From an uncultured Rickettsiales bacterium (GTDB lineage: Bacteria; Pseudomonadota; Alphaproteobacteria; UBA8366): a stretch of 62,367 nt of DNA. The notes beneath the pieces were generated by a model. The model was not told where the DNA came from. It saw nothing but the letters and a program-made list of their open reading frames with translations, and ran no database searches. Position numbers and translations under genes: made by a program. This document shows positions 45,606-55,886 of the stretch, piece by piece (position 1 is the stretch's first letter; every line of letters starts with the position of its first letter). Where the stretch lies: positions 1 through 62,367 of the forward strand of contig CAJWTF010000006.1 of assembly GCA_913046825.1 (NCBI GenBank), given 5' to 3'.

Positions 45606-46472
45606 ATGAAGACGTCCATAAATTCGGTGATGATTGTGGGTCACGGCACGATGGGCCGCGGTATCGTTGAAACCTTCGCGAAGAACGGTTTCGAGACCTC
45701 CGTCCTAACGCGTGACCCTTCGCGTATAGACGATCTTCCGGAACATGCGACGGCGATTTCCGATCTGCCGGACACCGCACCGGATCTCATCATAGAATCG
45801 ATCCCCGAAGATATGGCGCTGAAACATGAGCTTTTTGCAAAATTGGAGAAAGCCTATGACGGCACTTCGATATTGGCGACCAATACGTCCGGGCTGCCGA
45901 TAGACGAGGTCGCCGCCCCACTCGCGCACAAGGATAAATTCATAGCGATTCATTATATGCAGCCTGCTGAAGCCTTCCCGTTGGTCGAAGTATGCCGACT
46001 GTACGAGACCACTGATGACGTCATGGAAGTTACGCTCGAAGCCCTGGCGCGGTCAGGCAAGGAATCGATCATCCTACAAAAACCGGTCATTGGATTTCTC
46101 ATCAATAGATTACAACACGCGCTCCTGCACGAAGCTTATTGCATGATCGAAGAGGGCATCGTCTCCGCTGCGGATGTCGACAAGTTCGCACGGCGCGGTT
46201 TCGGCCCGCGTATGTGCGTGACCGGCCTTATCGAGCAAAAGGATATTAGCGGTATCGAGGTCAATGCCGCGGCGCAACGATCCATCGTGCCCGACCTAAA
46301 TCATAGCGGCAAACCGTGCCAAATGTTGCAGGACATGGCCGCGCGCGGCGATATCGGAGTCAAATCAGGAAAGGGATTCTACGACTGGGCTGAACGGGAT
46401 GTCGATGCTTATCGGAAATTGGCGGCGGCGAAGCTCGATCGTCTCTGGATTGCGCTCTCTGACGAAGAATAA
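45606..46472 (+). CDS. 3-hydroxyacyl-CoA dehydrogenase family protein
   Basis: A 288-residue protein with an N-terminal Rossmann fold (SVMIVGHGTMGRGIVETFAKNGF), the SIPEDMALKHELFAKLE segment, the catalytic His in IAIHYMQPAEAFPLVEV (about 118) and the C-terminal helical domain with GFLINRLQHALLHEAYCMIEEGI and SGKGFYDW. GAGG lies upstream of the ATG. Substrate and pathway are not shown by neighbours. Confidence 0.9.
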   Translation: MKTSINSVMIVGHGTMGRGIVETFAKNGFETSVLTRDPSRIDDLPEHATAISDLPDTAPDLIIESIPEDMALKHELFAKLEKAYDGTSILATNTSGLPIDEVAAPLAHKDKFIAIHYMQPAEAFPLVEVCRLYETTDDVMEVTLEALARSGKESIILQKPVIGFLINRLQHALLHEAYCMIEEGIVSAADVDKFARRGFGPRMCVTGLIEQKDISGIEVNAAAQRSIVPDLNHSGKPCQMLQDMAARGDIGVKSGKGFYDWAERDVDAYRKLAAAKLDRLWIALSDEE

Positions 46473-46669
46473 CGCCGATCGGACCATTTAGTTTTAGGGG
46501 ACGCACCGACTGGATTTGGATGAGACCGGCCGACAGGAGGTGCATCGTCATTAACGATTGGACAAACGAAGCTGAAAAACAGTTCCGCTGCCCTATCCTT
46601 TTGCCAGCCGATGCGTCATTTGAGGGCACACGGGCGGCATCCCACGCAAGCCTCTGAAACTAATTTATT

Positions 46670-47120
46670 CTACCCCCTCGTTTGGATAATGATCTGCTGC
46701 GGCGACATGCGCGCGACCAACTGCTGCTGTTGATTCTTTGCCGCGGTTTGCAGGTCCTGCTGTGACGTGAAACGGCTGATGACTGCGAACCAAGGATATG
46801 CCTGCACTAAATCCTGCTCGATACCCTGACCGCTTTGATAAAGCCGTGCCAGTTGGAACATACAGACATAACCAGAGTTCGCATTCTCGCGGCCAATTGG
46901 AAAGGCGTCGTGCGCCTCTTTTTGAATTTCCTTGTTTGGCCTGCATACAGGCATAGAAGAAACAGCCGTTATAGTCGCCCTCGATGCACATCAGCAGCAG
47001 ATCGCCCAGCGATTGCTCCATATATTTCTTGTACTTCGAATTCGCTTGCGCCGGTAACGCGACCGCGGACGCCAAGAGCAAAATGAAGATGAAATTTACT
47101 AGCTTGCGGTTCACCGGCAC
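46670..47120 (-). pseudogene. Secreted Sel1-repeat protein broken by a one-base frameshift
   Basis: The minus strand first reads a signal peptide (LVNFIFILLLASAVALPAQA) and mature residues through MQAKQGN, then continues in the +1 frame as EAHDAFPIGRENANSGY and LARLYQSGQGIEQDLVQAY, a clear Sel1-like repeat, ending IIIQTRG. The shift is at the five-base A run (plus-strand T run 46919-46923): one fewer A would restore the single frame GNSKEAHDAF. The initiating GTG is at 47120 or, with GAGGGG 7 nt upstream, 47114. Sequencing error in the homopolymer cannot be excluded. Intact form would be an about 149-residue periplasmic protein. Confidence 0.7.
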
Positions 47121-47488
47121 TACCCCTCGTTCAGGCCTTGGTTACTATCCAACTTGGACAAACACGCGGCGCACCCATTGCTTGCTTATACTTTCCGCAG
47201 CCCCCACCCGTGAGATTCGCCACCTGAAAGCATGCGTAGATTGACATACTAAGCTGACTGGAAGTTGACGCGGCCTTGCCATTGTTTTGACAATTTCACC
47301 GATTAGGCTAGTTGCATGATGAAAAATCAAAGATCTAAAGAAACCGACAAACTTGACTCACAGGAACGCAAGCGCCTGACGTGTAGCAGATAATTTGAAT
47401 CACAGGGCTCGCATAACCGCATCTGTCACCGCTGCACCGCGACCGAAACTTATCGCAGCGGACAACTACCGAGCCATTATTAGCGACC
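47121..47488. other. Non-coding stretch between decayed genes
   Basis: No supported frame. It includes the upstream region of the Sel1-like pseudogene. I see no tRNA or repeat. Confidence 0.4.
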
Positions 47489-47770
47489 TCACCTCAAGAC
47501 ACGCGGTATGTGATTATTGCCCTCCAATAAGATGAGGTGAGAATGACATCGCTTACAATCGCTAGCGCCAAATCCATCGACCGGCAGAAACGCTCGGGGC
47601 ATCGACAGCATGGCAACAGCGACATCGCATTCGCACCCTTGATCAAAGACCCAAGCCCCAAGAAGCGCAGCAACCGGTTTTAGGAAGTCTATATGCCAAT
47701 GCGCCGGTCCATCGGACGCAAAATGCCGACGCAACAGTGCTCGCAGAGGGCACAGTAGCCTTAGTTATCC
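47489..47770 (-). pseudogene. C-terminal remnant of a DUF123-like (GIY-YIG-related) protein
   Basis: The minus strand reads LRRHFASDGPAHWHIDFL, then a variable part and PVDGFGASDCKRCHSHLILL, matching the HWHIDYL and GFGASDC-C-SHL core of DUF123 proteins. The frame starts with TTG at 47734 and is open only back to a TAA near 47776; the N-terminal half of the family (GSY/LRL...) is missing upstream. Hence a truncated remnant. The rest of the gap to 47853 is featureless. Confidence 0.6.
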
Positions 47771-47853
47771 GATATTGTATCTGATTCGCAATGAAATGAG
47801 GCGTCCAGAATTTGTAAAAACAACCATTACCGCACGTGGCCATACATGGACTA

Positions 47854-48362
47854 TTATTCGGCATCGTAAGGCAGTGTCCAAAAATAAGCAATTTGCGGAC
47901 AAGCATCTCCCAAAGCCACTCATTCCGTTCGGCCAGGTGTCGCCCACCCATCCCTTGATAGAAAAACCGCGCCGGGTTCTCACGCAAGACCCAAACAAGC
48001 GCCTTTTGACGCCCACTCTCGGTCAGTTCCCCAAACATTCAGGTTATCAGTGCCTTACCAAACCCATGACCTTGATTTCTGGGTGCGATGTAAAGCGTAT
48101 ATACCTCACCGTCACACGGCAGGTTACGCAGTCTATTCGGCCCGCAGCCGCCAAAACCAACAATCCCGGCATCGGGACTTTGAACCACGAATACACTTTC
48201 TCCACGAAGAACCAAGCCACTCCAACATCCCCCTTCACGGGTCGTAGGCATATTCAAAAGAACACGATCCGGCAAAATACCGGCATAGGTATCGCGCCAT
48301 GTATCCACATGAATGCGGGCGATCGCAGCTGCGTCGTCGGGCACCGCGCGGCGTACGTTCAA
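47854..48362 (-). pseudogene. GNAT acetyltransferase broken by a stop and a frameshift
   Basis: From a TTG at 48362, overlapping the rsmB stop (TTGA), the frame reads NVRRAVPDDAAAIARIHVDT, the GNAT N-terminus, through YTLYIAPRNQGHGFGKALIT, then an in-frame TGA (48041-48039), then MFGELTESGRQKALVWVLRE and FFYQGMGGRHLAERNEWLW in the same frame. Near LVRK the sense moves to another frame, QIAYFWTLPYDAE, ending TAA at 47856-47854. The acetyl-CoA loop (RNQGHGFGKAL) is intact in sequence. Two independent lesions indicate a real pseudogene rather than one sequencing error. Confidence 0.78.
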
Positions 48363-49669
48363 CCCACCCGCCTCTGCAAAATAGCTACATAAAAACCGTC
48401 CGTGCCGTATCGAGCCGGCGTGAGTTGCAGACCGGCACCCACGTGATCGAGCTCTTGACCCGTCACGCGCCGCCAATCCTTCCCTGGCGCAATCAACTCG
48501 AAATTCACACCATCCATCGCCCGGAATTCATTAATCCGATCCCGATTTTCCGCCGCAAGGATGGAGCAAGTCATATAGACGAGCCTTCCGCCCGGCCGCA
48601 CCGCATTGGCTCCCTTTTTCAACAAAACGTCCTGCTGCATTGTATGCTCGCGCAAACGTTCCTCATTCAAGCGCCATTTGGCCTCTGGATTTCGGCGCCA
48701 AACCCCGGAACCACTGCAGGGCGCATCAATTATTACGATATCGTACTTTTCTTTACTTGAGTTATTTTCCAAACCAACAGCAGTTCTAACAGACTGATTT
48801 TCATGAATATTCACACCGGCCCGTTGCATCCGCTCCTCTGCGCGGCGCAATCGCGCTGGATCAACATCGTGCAGAACAAGACGACCTTCGTTACGCATAC
48901 AGGCAGCTATCGCGAGTGCTTTACCACCGGCGCCCGCGCAAAGATCCAGCACTGAATGCCCCGGTTTCACACCCGCAAGCTCAGCTGCCAATTGTGACGC
49001 TTCGCCTTGTGGTTCGAAAAATCCGTTTCGAAAAGCCGCCAAACCCGTTAAAGGCGACCTCTGCTCAAGTCGAATGCCGTGAGGCGCCCAAGGCGTCGGT
49101 ATCGCCTCAATGCCTGCATTCCGAAGTTCCGAGAGAACTTCGCCCCGGTTTGATTTCAACGTATTGACCCTGAGGTCAACCTCAGCTTGGCATTCTAGGT
49201 TTTTTATTTCAATTTCAAAATTATCTTTGATTTCGGAGCAACACTGCCGTTCTAGCCAAGCCGGGATATTCAAGGATACAGACACAGGCTGTGCGGAATG
49301 TTTGAGGCTCGCCCCGCGCAATCCATCGATTGCTGCCACCTCCGTCTGCGAGAGAGACGCTGGCCCATACTTACCTGGCAGGAAGGCGTCTTCGGGAGAG
49401 GCAGTCTTCCATGGTGCGCAGAGAATGAGCGCCAGTAGAACGCGCGATCTGGAGGTTATTTCGATACCAACTCGTTGGCACCACCAATCCAACTGGCCTC
49501 TTTTACGGAGAATGATGTAGACGAGGGCCTGGATGGCACGCCGATCGCCACTTCCCGCGTAGCGGCGGGCGCGAAAATAGCGCCGCATGATAGAATCGGC
49601 AGCTCTCGTCGTTTCTTCTATCGCAACCAGAATGTCGATGGCGGCCTGACACCGCGCCGATGGATTCAT
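48359..49669 (-). CDS. rsmB: 16S rRNA (cytosine967-C5)-methyltransferase RsmB-type
   Basis: A 436-residue Nol1/Nop2/Sun-family enzyme. The N-terminal NusB-like region (about 1-140) has SGDRRAIQALVYIILRKRG; the SAM domain has VLDLCAGAGGKALA (about 237), DAPCSGSGVWRRNPEAKW with the first active Cys (about 325), and VYMTCSILAAENRD with the catalytic Cys (about 384). It methylates C967 of 16S rRNA. Its assignment within the RsmB/F group is by architecture. Lies downstream of guaB by 66 nt. Confidence 0.88.
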   Translation of the reverse strand: MNPSARCQAAIDILVAIEETTRAADSIMRRYFRARRYAGSGDRRAIQALVYIILRKRGQLDWWCQRVGIEITSRSRVLLALILCAPWKTASPEDAFLPGKYGPASLSQTEVAAIDGLRGASLKHSAQPVSVSLNIPAWLERQCCSEIKDNFEIEIKNLECQAEVDLRVNTLKSNRGEVLSELRNAGIEAIPTPWAPHGIRLEQRSPLTGLAAFRNGFFEPQGEASQLAAELAGVKPGHSVLDLCAGAGGKALAIAACMRNEGRLVLHDVDPARLRRAEERMQRAGVNIHENQSVRTAVGLENNSSKEKYDIVIIDAPCSGSGVWRRNPEAKWRLNEERLREHTMQQDVLLKKGANAVRPGGRLVYMTCSILAAENRDRINEFRAMDGVNFELIAPGKDWRRVTGQELDHVGAGLQLTPARYGTDGFYVAILQRRVG

Positions 49670-49735
49670 AATACGCTATGGCCCCACGCTTTAACTGAGG
49701 TGCCAAAACGAGCTTTTATCGGCAGTTTCAGCGGG

Positions 49736-51956
<2,221 letters not shown>

Positions 51957-51960
51957 TTGC

Positions 51961-53076
51961 TTAACGAGACCCGTGAGCATCATGACCGGCGTCACGCTCA
52001 GCATCGGCCTGCTGCATCAAATCGAACAGAATGCCTTCGCGCACGCCGCGATCCGCTACCCGGATGCTGCCGACCGACCACCGCCGCATGATCGCTTCCA
52101 GTACTGCGCACCCAGCAATCACGAGCTTGGCCCGCTCGGCCCCGATACAGGGATGAGCTGCCCTCTCCTCGCACGCCATGTGCCGCAGGCGTTCACTCAC
52201 AGATTGCACTTCTTCAAAATCAAGTGTGGCACCATCCACCATGGATCGGTCGTAACGCGGCAAATTCAAAGAAACCCCAGCCAGCGTCGTCACCGTGCCG
52301 GAAGCCCCCAACATCTGCACGTTACCTTGGCGGACCGCATCACCGATCTGATGGCGGCGGCAAAACGTCTTTAACCGCTCCTCCATATCGTCGACAATCT
52401 CTTCATAAGGCTCCCGGCAGATTGCTTCTTCGCCATAGCGTTCGCTGAGGCTGACCACGCCATGCGGGATCGATATACTATCGACCATCTCAGGGCGTTT
52501 GCCTTCGGTGCGCATCCAGATCAGCTCCGTACTGCCACCGCCGATATCGAACATCAATCCATGCGATCGGCTCTGATCGATCAAAGGTGCGCATCCCTGC
52601 AGTGCCAACCGCGCCTCTTCCTCACAGGAAATCGTCTCAATCGTGAGGCCCAATTCGGATTCGACGCGCTTCTCGAATAATGGACGATTGGCCGCTTGCC
52701 GACAGGCTTCCGTCGCCACGCAGCGCACCTTATCGGTCTTATGCAGCTTTATTTTAGACGCACAAATTTTTAATGCTTCGACCGTCCGGTCCATCGCCGC
52801 TTGGCATAATTTCCCGTCCCGCTCGACGCTTTCACCGAGCCGAACCGTCCGCGAAAAAGCGTCGATCACGCGAAAAGCGCGCCGCGTCGGGCGCGCTACC
52901 AAAAGTCGACAATTATGGGTTCCCAGATCAACCGCCGCATAGGTGTGCTGCCAACGCCCACCGTCGTTTCCCTTGCGGTGCGCCTTGCCGTTCCGGTGCG
53001 GCCGGTTGTTCCGACCGTGCTGTTTCTTAAGCCCCGCCATTCGGACAATCCCCCAGCGGTTTTCGCGGCAGGCCAT
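51961..53076 (-). CDS. Ppx/GppA phosphatase family protein
   Basis: Up to 371 residues; ATG at 53040 (AGLKKQHGRNNRPHRNGK) is the likelier start. After a basic N-terminus of about 40 residues comes the actin-like ATPase fold: YAAVDLGTHNCRLLVARP, RCVATEACRQAANRP, MFDIGGGSTELIWMR and SLSERYGEEAICREP. Members hydrolyse polyphosphate or (p)ppGpp. Short form (no C-terminal HD domain). It precedes rlmE, as in many alphaproteobacteria. Confidence 0.9.
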   Translation of the reverse strand: MACRENRWGIVRMAGLKKQHGRNNRPHRNGKAHRKGNDGGRWQHTYAAVDLGTHNCRLLVARPTRRAFRVIDAFSRTVRLGESVERDGKLCQAAMDRTVEALKICASKIKLHKTDKVRCVATEACRQAANRPLFEKRVESELGLTIETISCEEEARLALQGCAPLIDQSRSHGLMFDIGGGSTELIWMRTEGKRPEMVDSISIPHGVVSLSERYGEEAICREPYEEIVDDMEERLKTFCRRHQIGDAVRQGNVQMLGASGTVTTLAGVSLNLPRYDRSMVDGATLDFEEVQSVSERLRHMACEERAAHPCIGAERAKLVIAGCAVLEAIMRRWSVGSIRVADRGVREGILFDLMQQADAERDAGHDAHGSR

Positions 53077-53203
53077 TTATAATATTGGCCGTTAAGCAGC
53101 ATCGTAACGAAAGACCCGACACAGGCCAAGGGCGCGTCACAATTTGATGTCAAACACCGCTACACAAGCGAAGACGAATGTGTTAATCGCCCGCCCACGC
53201 TGC

Positions 53204-53277
53204 TGGGGTATGGTGTAACGGTAGCACGACTGACTCTGAATCAGTTAGTCCTAGTTCAAATCTAGGTACCTCAGCCA
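53204..53277 (+). tRNA. tRNA-Gln (anticodon CTG)
   Basis: A 74-nt cloverleaf. Acceptor arms TGGGGTA and TACCTCA pair with one G-U; anticodon stem ACTGA/TCAGT encloses the loop CTCTGAA with anticodon CTG (53236-53238); T stem CCTAG/CTAGG with loop TTCAAAT; CCA is encoded. It stands alone between ppx and the P450 gene. Confidence 0.95.
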
Positions 53278-53358
53278 TTCTACGACGCGACCGCTGGACG
53301 ACCGCACCTAATACCCGATAGGTTCACATCCATAGGGTCATATTGGGGAGGGAAACCC

Positions 53359-54642
53359 GTGGCAGACGCTTATCATAAAATTCGCACCGAACGCGCACCG
53401 GCTCCATCCGGTTGTCCGGTCGATCAGGGGTTCTCGCCTTTCGCGCCCGACTATATGGCGAACCCTTATGTCGAACTCGAGCAATTGCGCGGAGAGTCGC
53501 CGGTCTTTTACTCCGAAAAACTCGGATATCTGGTCCTCACGCGGATGGAAGACGTGTCCGACGTCTTTAAAAATCCAGACATTTATTCCGCGGCGAATGT
53601 GCAAGACCCTGTCCTGCCGATCTGCGACGCGGCGGCGGAAATCTTAATGACGCCGGACTACAACCCCATCGCCGTCATGTCGAACCGGGCGCGGCCCGAT
53701 CACACCCGCATCCGGAAGTATACCTTGGCGGGTTTCTCTGGTCGCCGCATGCGGATTTTGGAGCCCTTCATCCGGCGACGCTGCGAGAGCATGGTCGACG
53801 CCATGCTTGCGAGCGGATCACCGGCGGAATTCGTCGGAGCGCTCGGCCACCCGCTGCCGGGTGAGACCATATTTCGCTTCATCGGCTTTCCCGAAGAAGA
53901 CGATAAAAAGTTGAAGGATTGGACTACAAACCGCCTCGCCTTCACCTGGGGACAGACCAGCGATGCGGAACAAATCGATATCGCCGGCAAGATGCTCTCA
54001 TATTGGCGCTACTGTGTGGATTTCGTCAAAATGCGGCAGTCCGATCCGGCGGACGATTTTACGTCGGAGCTGCTCGCCGCCCATGCGGATGACCCAGACG
54101 AGCTCAGCTATGAAGAAATCCAATCCATCGTCTACGGCCTCTCCTTTGCGGGGCACGAGATCGTCACCAATTTCCTCAGCAATGGGCTGCTCAGCCTGCT
54201 ATCGGATCACCGCCAATGGGAGGAAATCTGTGCGGATGCCGCTCTGATCCCCAACGCGGTCCAAGAAATCCTGCGCTACAACTCACCGCAGACGAGTTGG
54301 CGGCGGGTCGTAACCCAGGACACAGAACTTGCGGGATATGAAATTCCAGCGGGCACGCAGATATTCCTCTCACTCGGCTCCGCCAACCACGACGAGGCGC
54401 TGTTCGACAATCCTGGCACTTTCGATATCCACCGCGATAATGCCCGCGCCAACATTGCATTTGGTCGAGGTATTCACTTCTGCCTCGGCAAACGTCTCGC
54501 AATTATCGAAGCGACGATTTTCCTGGAAACTTTGACCAAACGGATACCGTCCCTCGACTTGGTCGCGGACCAACGATATGATTTCTTCCCGAATTTCACA
54601 TTCCGAGGGCCGAAGGAACTCTGGCTGACATGGCAAGCCTAA
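53359..54642 (+). CDS. Cytochrome P450
   Basis: A 427-residue bacterial class I P450 starting with GTG after GGGGAGGG. Heme-binding FGRGIHFCLGKRLA (Cys about 375), ExxR as EILRYNSP (about 300), and helix I FAGHEIVTN (about 265). The usual Thr after AGxE is Ile here, so the acid-alcohol pair for dioxygen activation is incomplete. Redox partners are not adjacent. It stands at the left edge of the catabolic-looking group at the end of the window. Substrate unknown. Confidence 0.93.
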   Translation: MADAYHKIRTERAPAPSGCPVDQGFSPFAPDYMANPYVELEQLRGESPVFYSEKLGYLVLTRMEDVSDVFKNPDIYSAANVQDPVLPICDAAAEILMTPDYNPIAVMSNRARPDHTRIRKYTLAGFSGRRMRILEPFIRRRCESMVDAMLASGSPAEFVGALGHPLPGETIFRFIGFPEEDDKKLKDWTTNRLAFTWGQTSDAEQIDIAGKMLSYWRYCVDFVKMRQSDPADDFTSELLAAHADDPDELSYEEIQSIVYGLSFAGHEIVTNFLSNGLLSLLSDHRQWEEICADAALIPNAVQEILRYNSPQTSWRRVVTQDTELAGYEIPAGTQIFLSLGSANHDEALFDNPGTFDIHRDNARANIAFGRGIHFCLGKRLAIIEATIFLETLTKRIPSLDLVADQRYDFFPNFTFRGPKELWLTWQA

Positions 54643-54955
54643 GCGCCTGGAAATCACGGTGGATGGCCTCCCGGGTAAAAACGGGTTATCTATAGAGCAG
54701 AGAGTATATTAAAGATAAGGTTCTTACCAAACGATGAAATCAGTACAATCGCACCTCCTCTTCCCTCCCTGCCGGAGCCGCATCGTGGCGGGCGTTATCA
54801 TGTTCGCTCTCCTCTTTGGAATGATGTCCTTACTATCGGGCTGATTTCGCTTCGCGTTTCACGCCGCCTGGCACGGGTTTAATTGGCGCTTAGAATCATT
54901 AAATCAACGGTTTCAAGGGACGGAGCGTCCAAGCGCGCTCGAGGGACACAATACG
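54643..54955. other. Intergenic region before metA, with a hairpin and a possible small ORF
   Basis: A plus-strand ATG frame at 54734-54844 (36 codons) encodes KSVQSHLLFPPCRSRIVAG followed by a hydrophobic VIMFALLFGMMSLLSG, a possible single-span small protein; there is no clear ribosome site, so it is unproven. A 5-bp stem GGACG / CGTCC with loop GAG lies about 40 nt before metA, and GAGGGA is the metA ribosome site. I see no recognised S-adenosylmethionine riboswitch core. Confidence 0.35.
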
Positions 54956-55876
54956 ATGCCGATTATTATTCCGGACAATCTGCCAGCGCGAGAAACATTG
55001 GAACACGAGGGTGTTCTGGTCATCAGCGAGCCAGAGGCGATCCGCCAAGACGTACGCCCAATGCGCGTGGCCTTGCTCAACCTCATGCCGGAGAAAATCA
55101 AAACAGAGACGCAACTGACACGGCTGATCGGCGCAACCCCATTGCAGGTCGAGATGACCTTGCTAACAACATCAAGCTATACGCCGAAAAACACCTCCGC
55201 AGACCATCTTCTTGCGTTCTATCAGTCGTGGGAATCCATCCGCCACCTAAAGTTCGACGGTTTGATCATCACGGGTGCGCCGATTGAAACCATGCCGTTT
55301 GAAGACGTTAAGTATTGGGATGAATTGACCCAGATACTCGACTGGTCGCAGACCTATGTGCAGGAGACACTCAACATCTGCTGGGGTGGTCAAGCATCGC
55401 TCTACCACTTCCATAAAGTGCCTAAATATAATCTCGCGGAAAAGATATTCGGTGTTTTCCCCCACCGGATCGAGACACCAAACACAACCTTCCTTCGCGG
55501 CTTTACCAACAGTTTTCCAGTTCCGGTCAGCCGTCATTCCGAAAACCGTCGCACTGATATTGAAGCGGTCCCGGACCTTAAAATTCTCGCGAGTTCCGAC
55601 GAAGCCGGAATGTGCCTAATCCGAGACGAGTCCCATAGACAACTCATAATGCTCAATCATCTGGAATACGAACACGACACGCTCGCGGAGGAATATCACC
55701 GGGACATCGACGCCGGGATGGAAATCAAACCACCCTCATATTATTTTCCAGAAAATGATCCAACCCAGGAGCCAGTGAATTTCTGGCGACCCTTAGCGCA
55801 CCTTCTGTTCGCGAACTGGATTAATTACCTCTACCAGACAAGTCCGTTCGACACGTCGGAAATCCCGCGCCCCTAA
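54956..55876 (+). CDS. metA: Homoserine O-acetyltransferase (MetA family)
   Basis: A 306-residue MetA protein beginning MPIIIPDNLPARETLEHEGV. Catalytic Cys142 is in NICWGGQASLYHFHKVPKY; the catalytic Glu and His occur near VSRHSENRRTD and LEYEHDTLAEEY. Residue 111, in TGAPIETMPFEDVKYW, is Glu; in this family Glu111 is associated with acetyl-CoA and Gly with succinyl-CoA, so O-acetylhomoserine is predicted. It feeds methionine synthesis. Convergent with the amidase, 10 nt apart. Confidence 0.93.
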   Translation: MPIIIPDNLPARETLEHEGVLVISEPEAIRQDVRPMRVALLNLMPEKIKTETQLTRLIGATPLQVEMTLLTTSSYTPKNTSADHLLAFYQSWESIRHLKFDGLIITGAPIETMPFEDVKYWDELTQILDWSQTYVQETLNICWGGQASLYHFHKVPKYNLAEKIFGVFPHRIETPNTTFLRGFTNSFPVPVSRHSENRRTDIEAVPDLKILASSDEAGMCLIRDESHRQLIMLNHLEYEHDTLAEEYHRDIDAGMEIKPPSYYFPENDPTQEPVNFWRPLAHLLFANWINYLYQTSPFDTSEIPRP

Positions 55877-55886
55877 GAACGGGCGA

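Noticed and set aside
48039..48041. Selenocysteine or programmed readthrough at the GNAT TGA
   Set aside because: No SECIS-like structure was evident and a second frameshift lies downstream, so decay is simpler.
54845..54955. Possible S-adenosylmethionine riboswitch (SAM-II type) upstream of metA
   Set aside because: Alphaproteobacterial metA genes often carry one, but I could not find the conserved core pseudoknot sequences; only a short GGACG/CGTCC stem is present.
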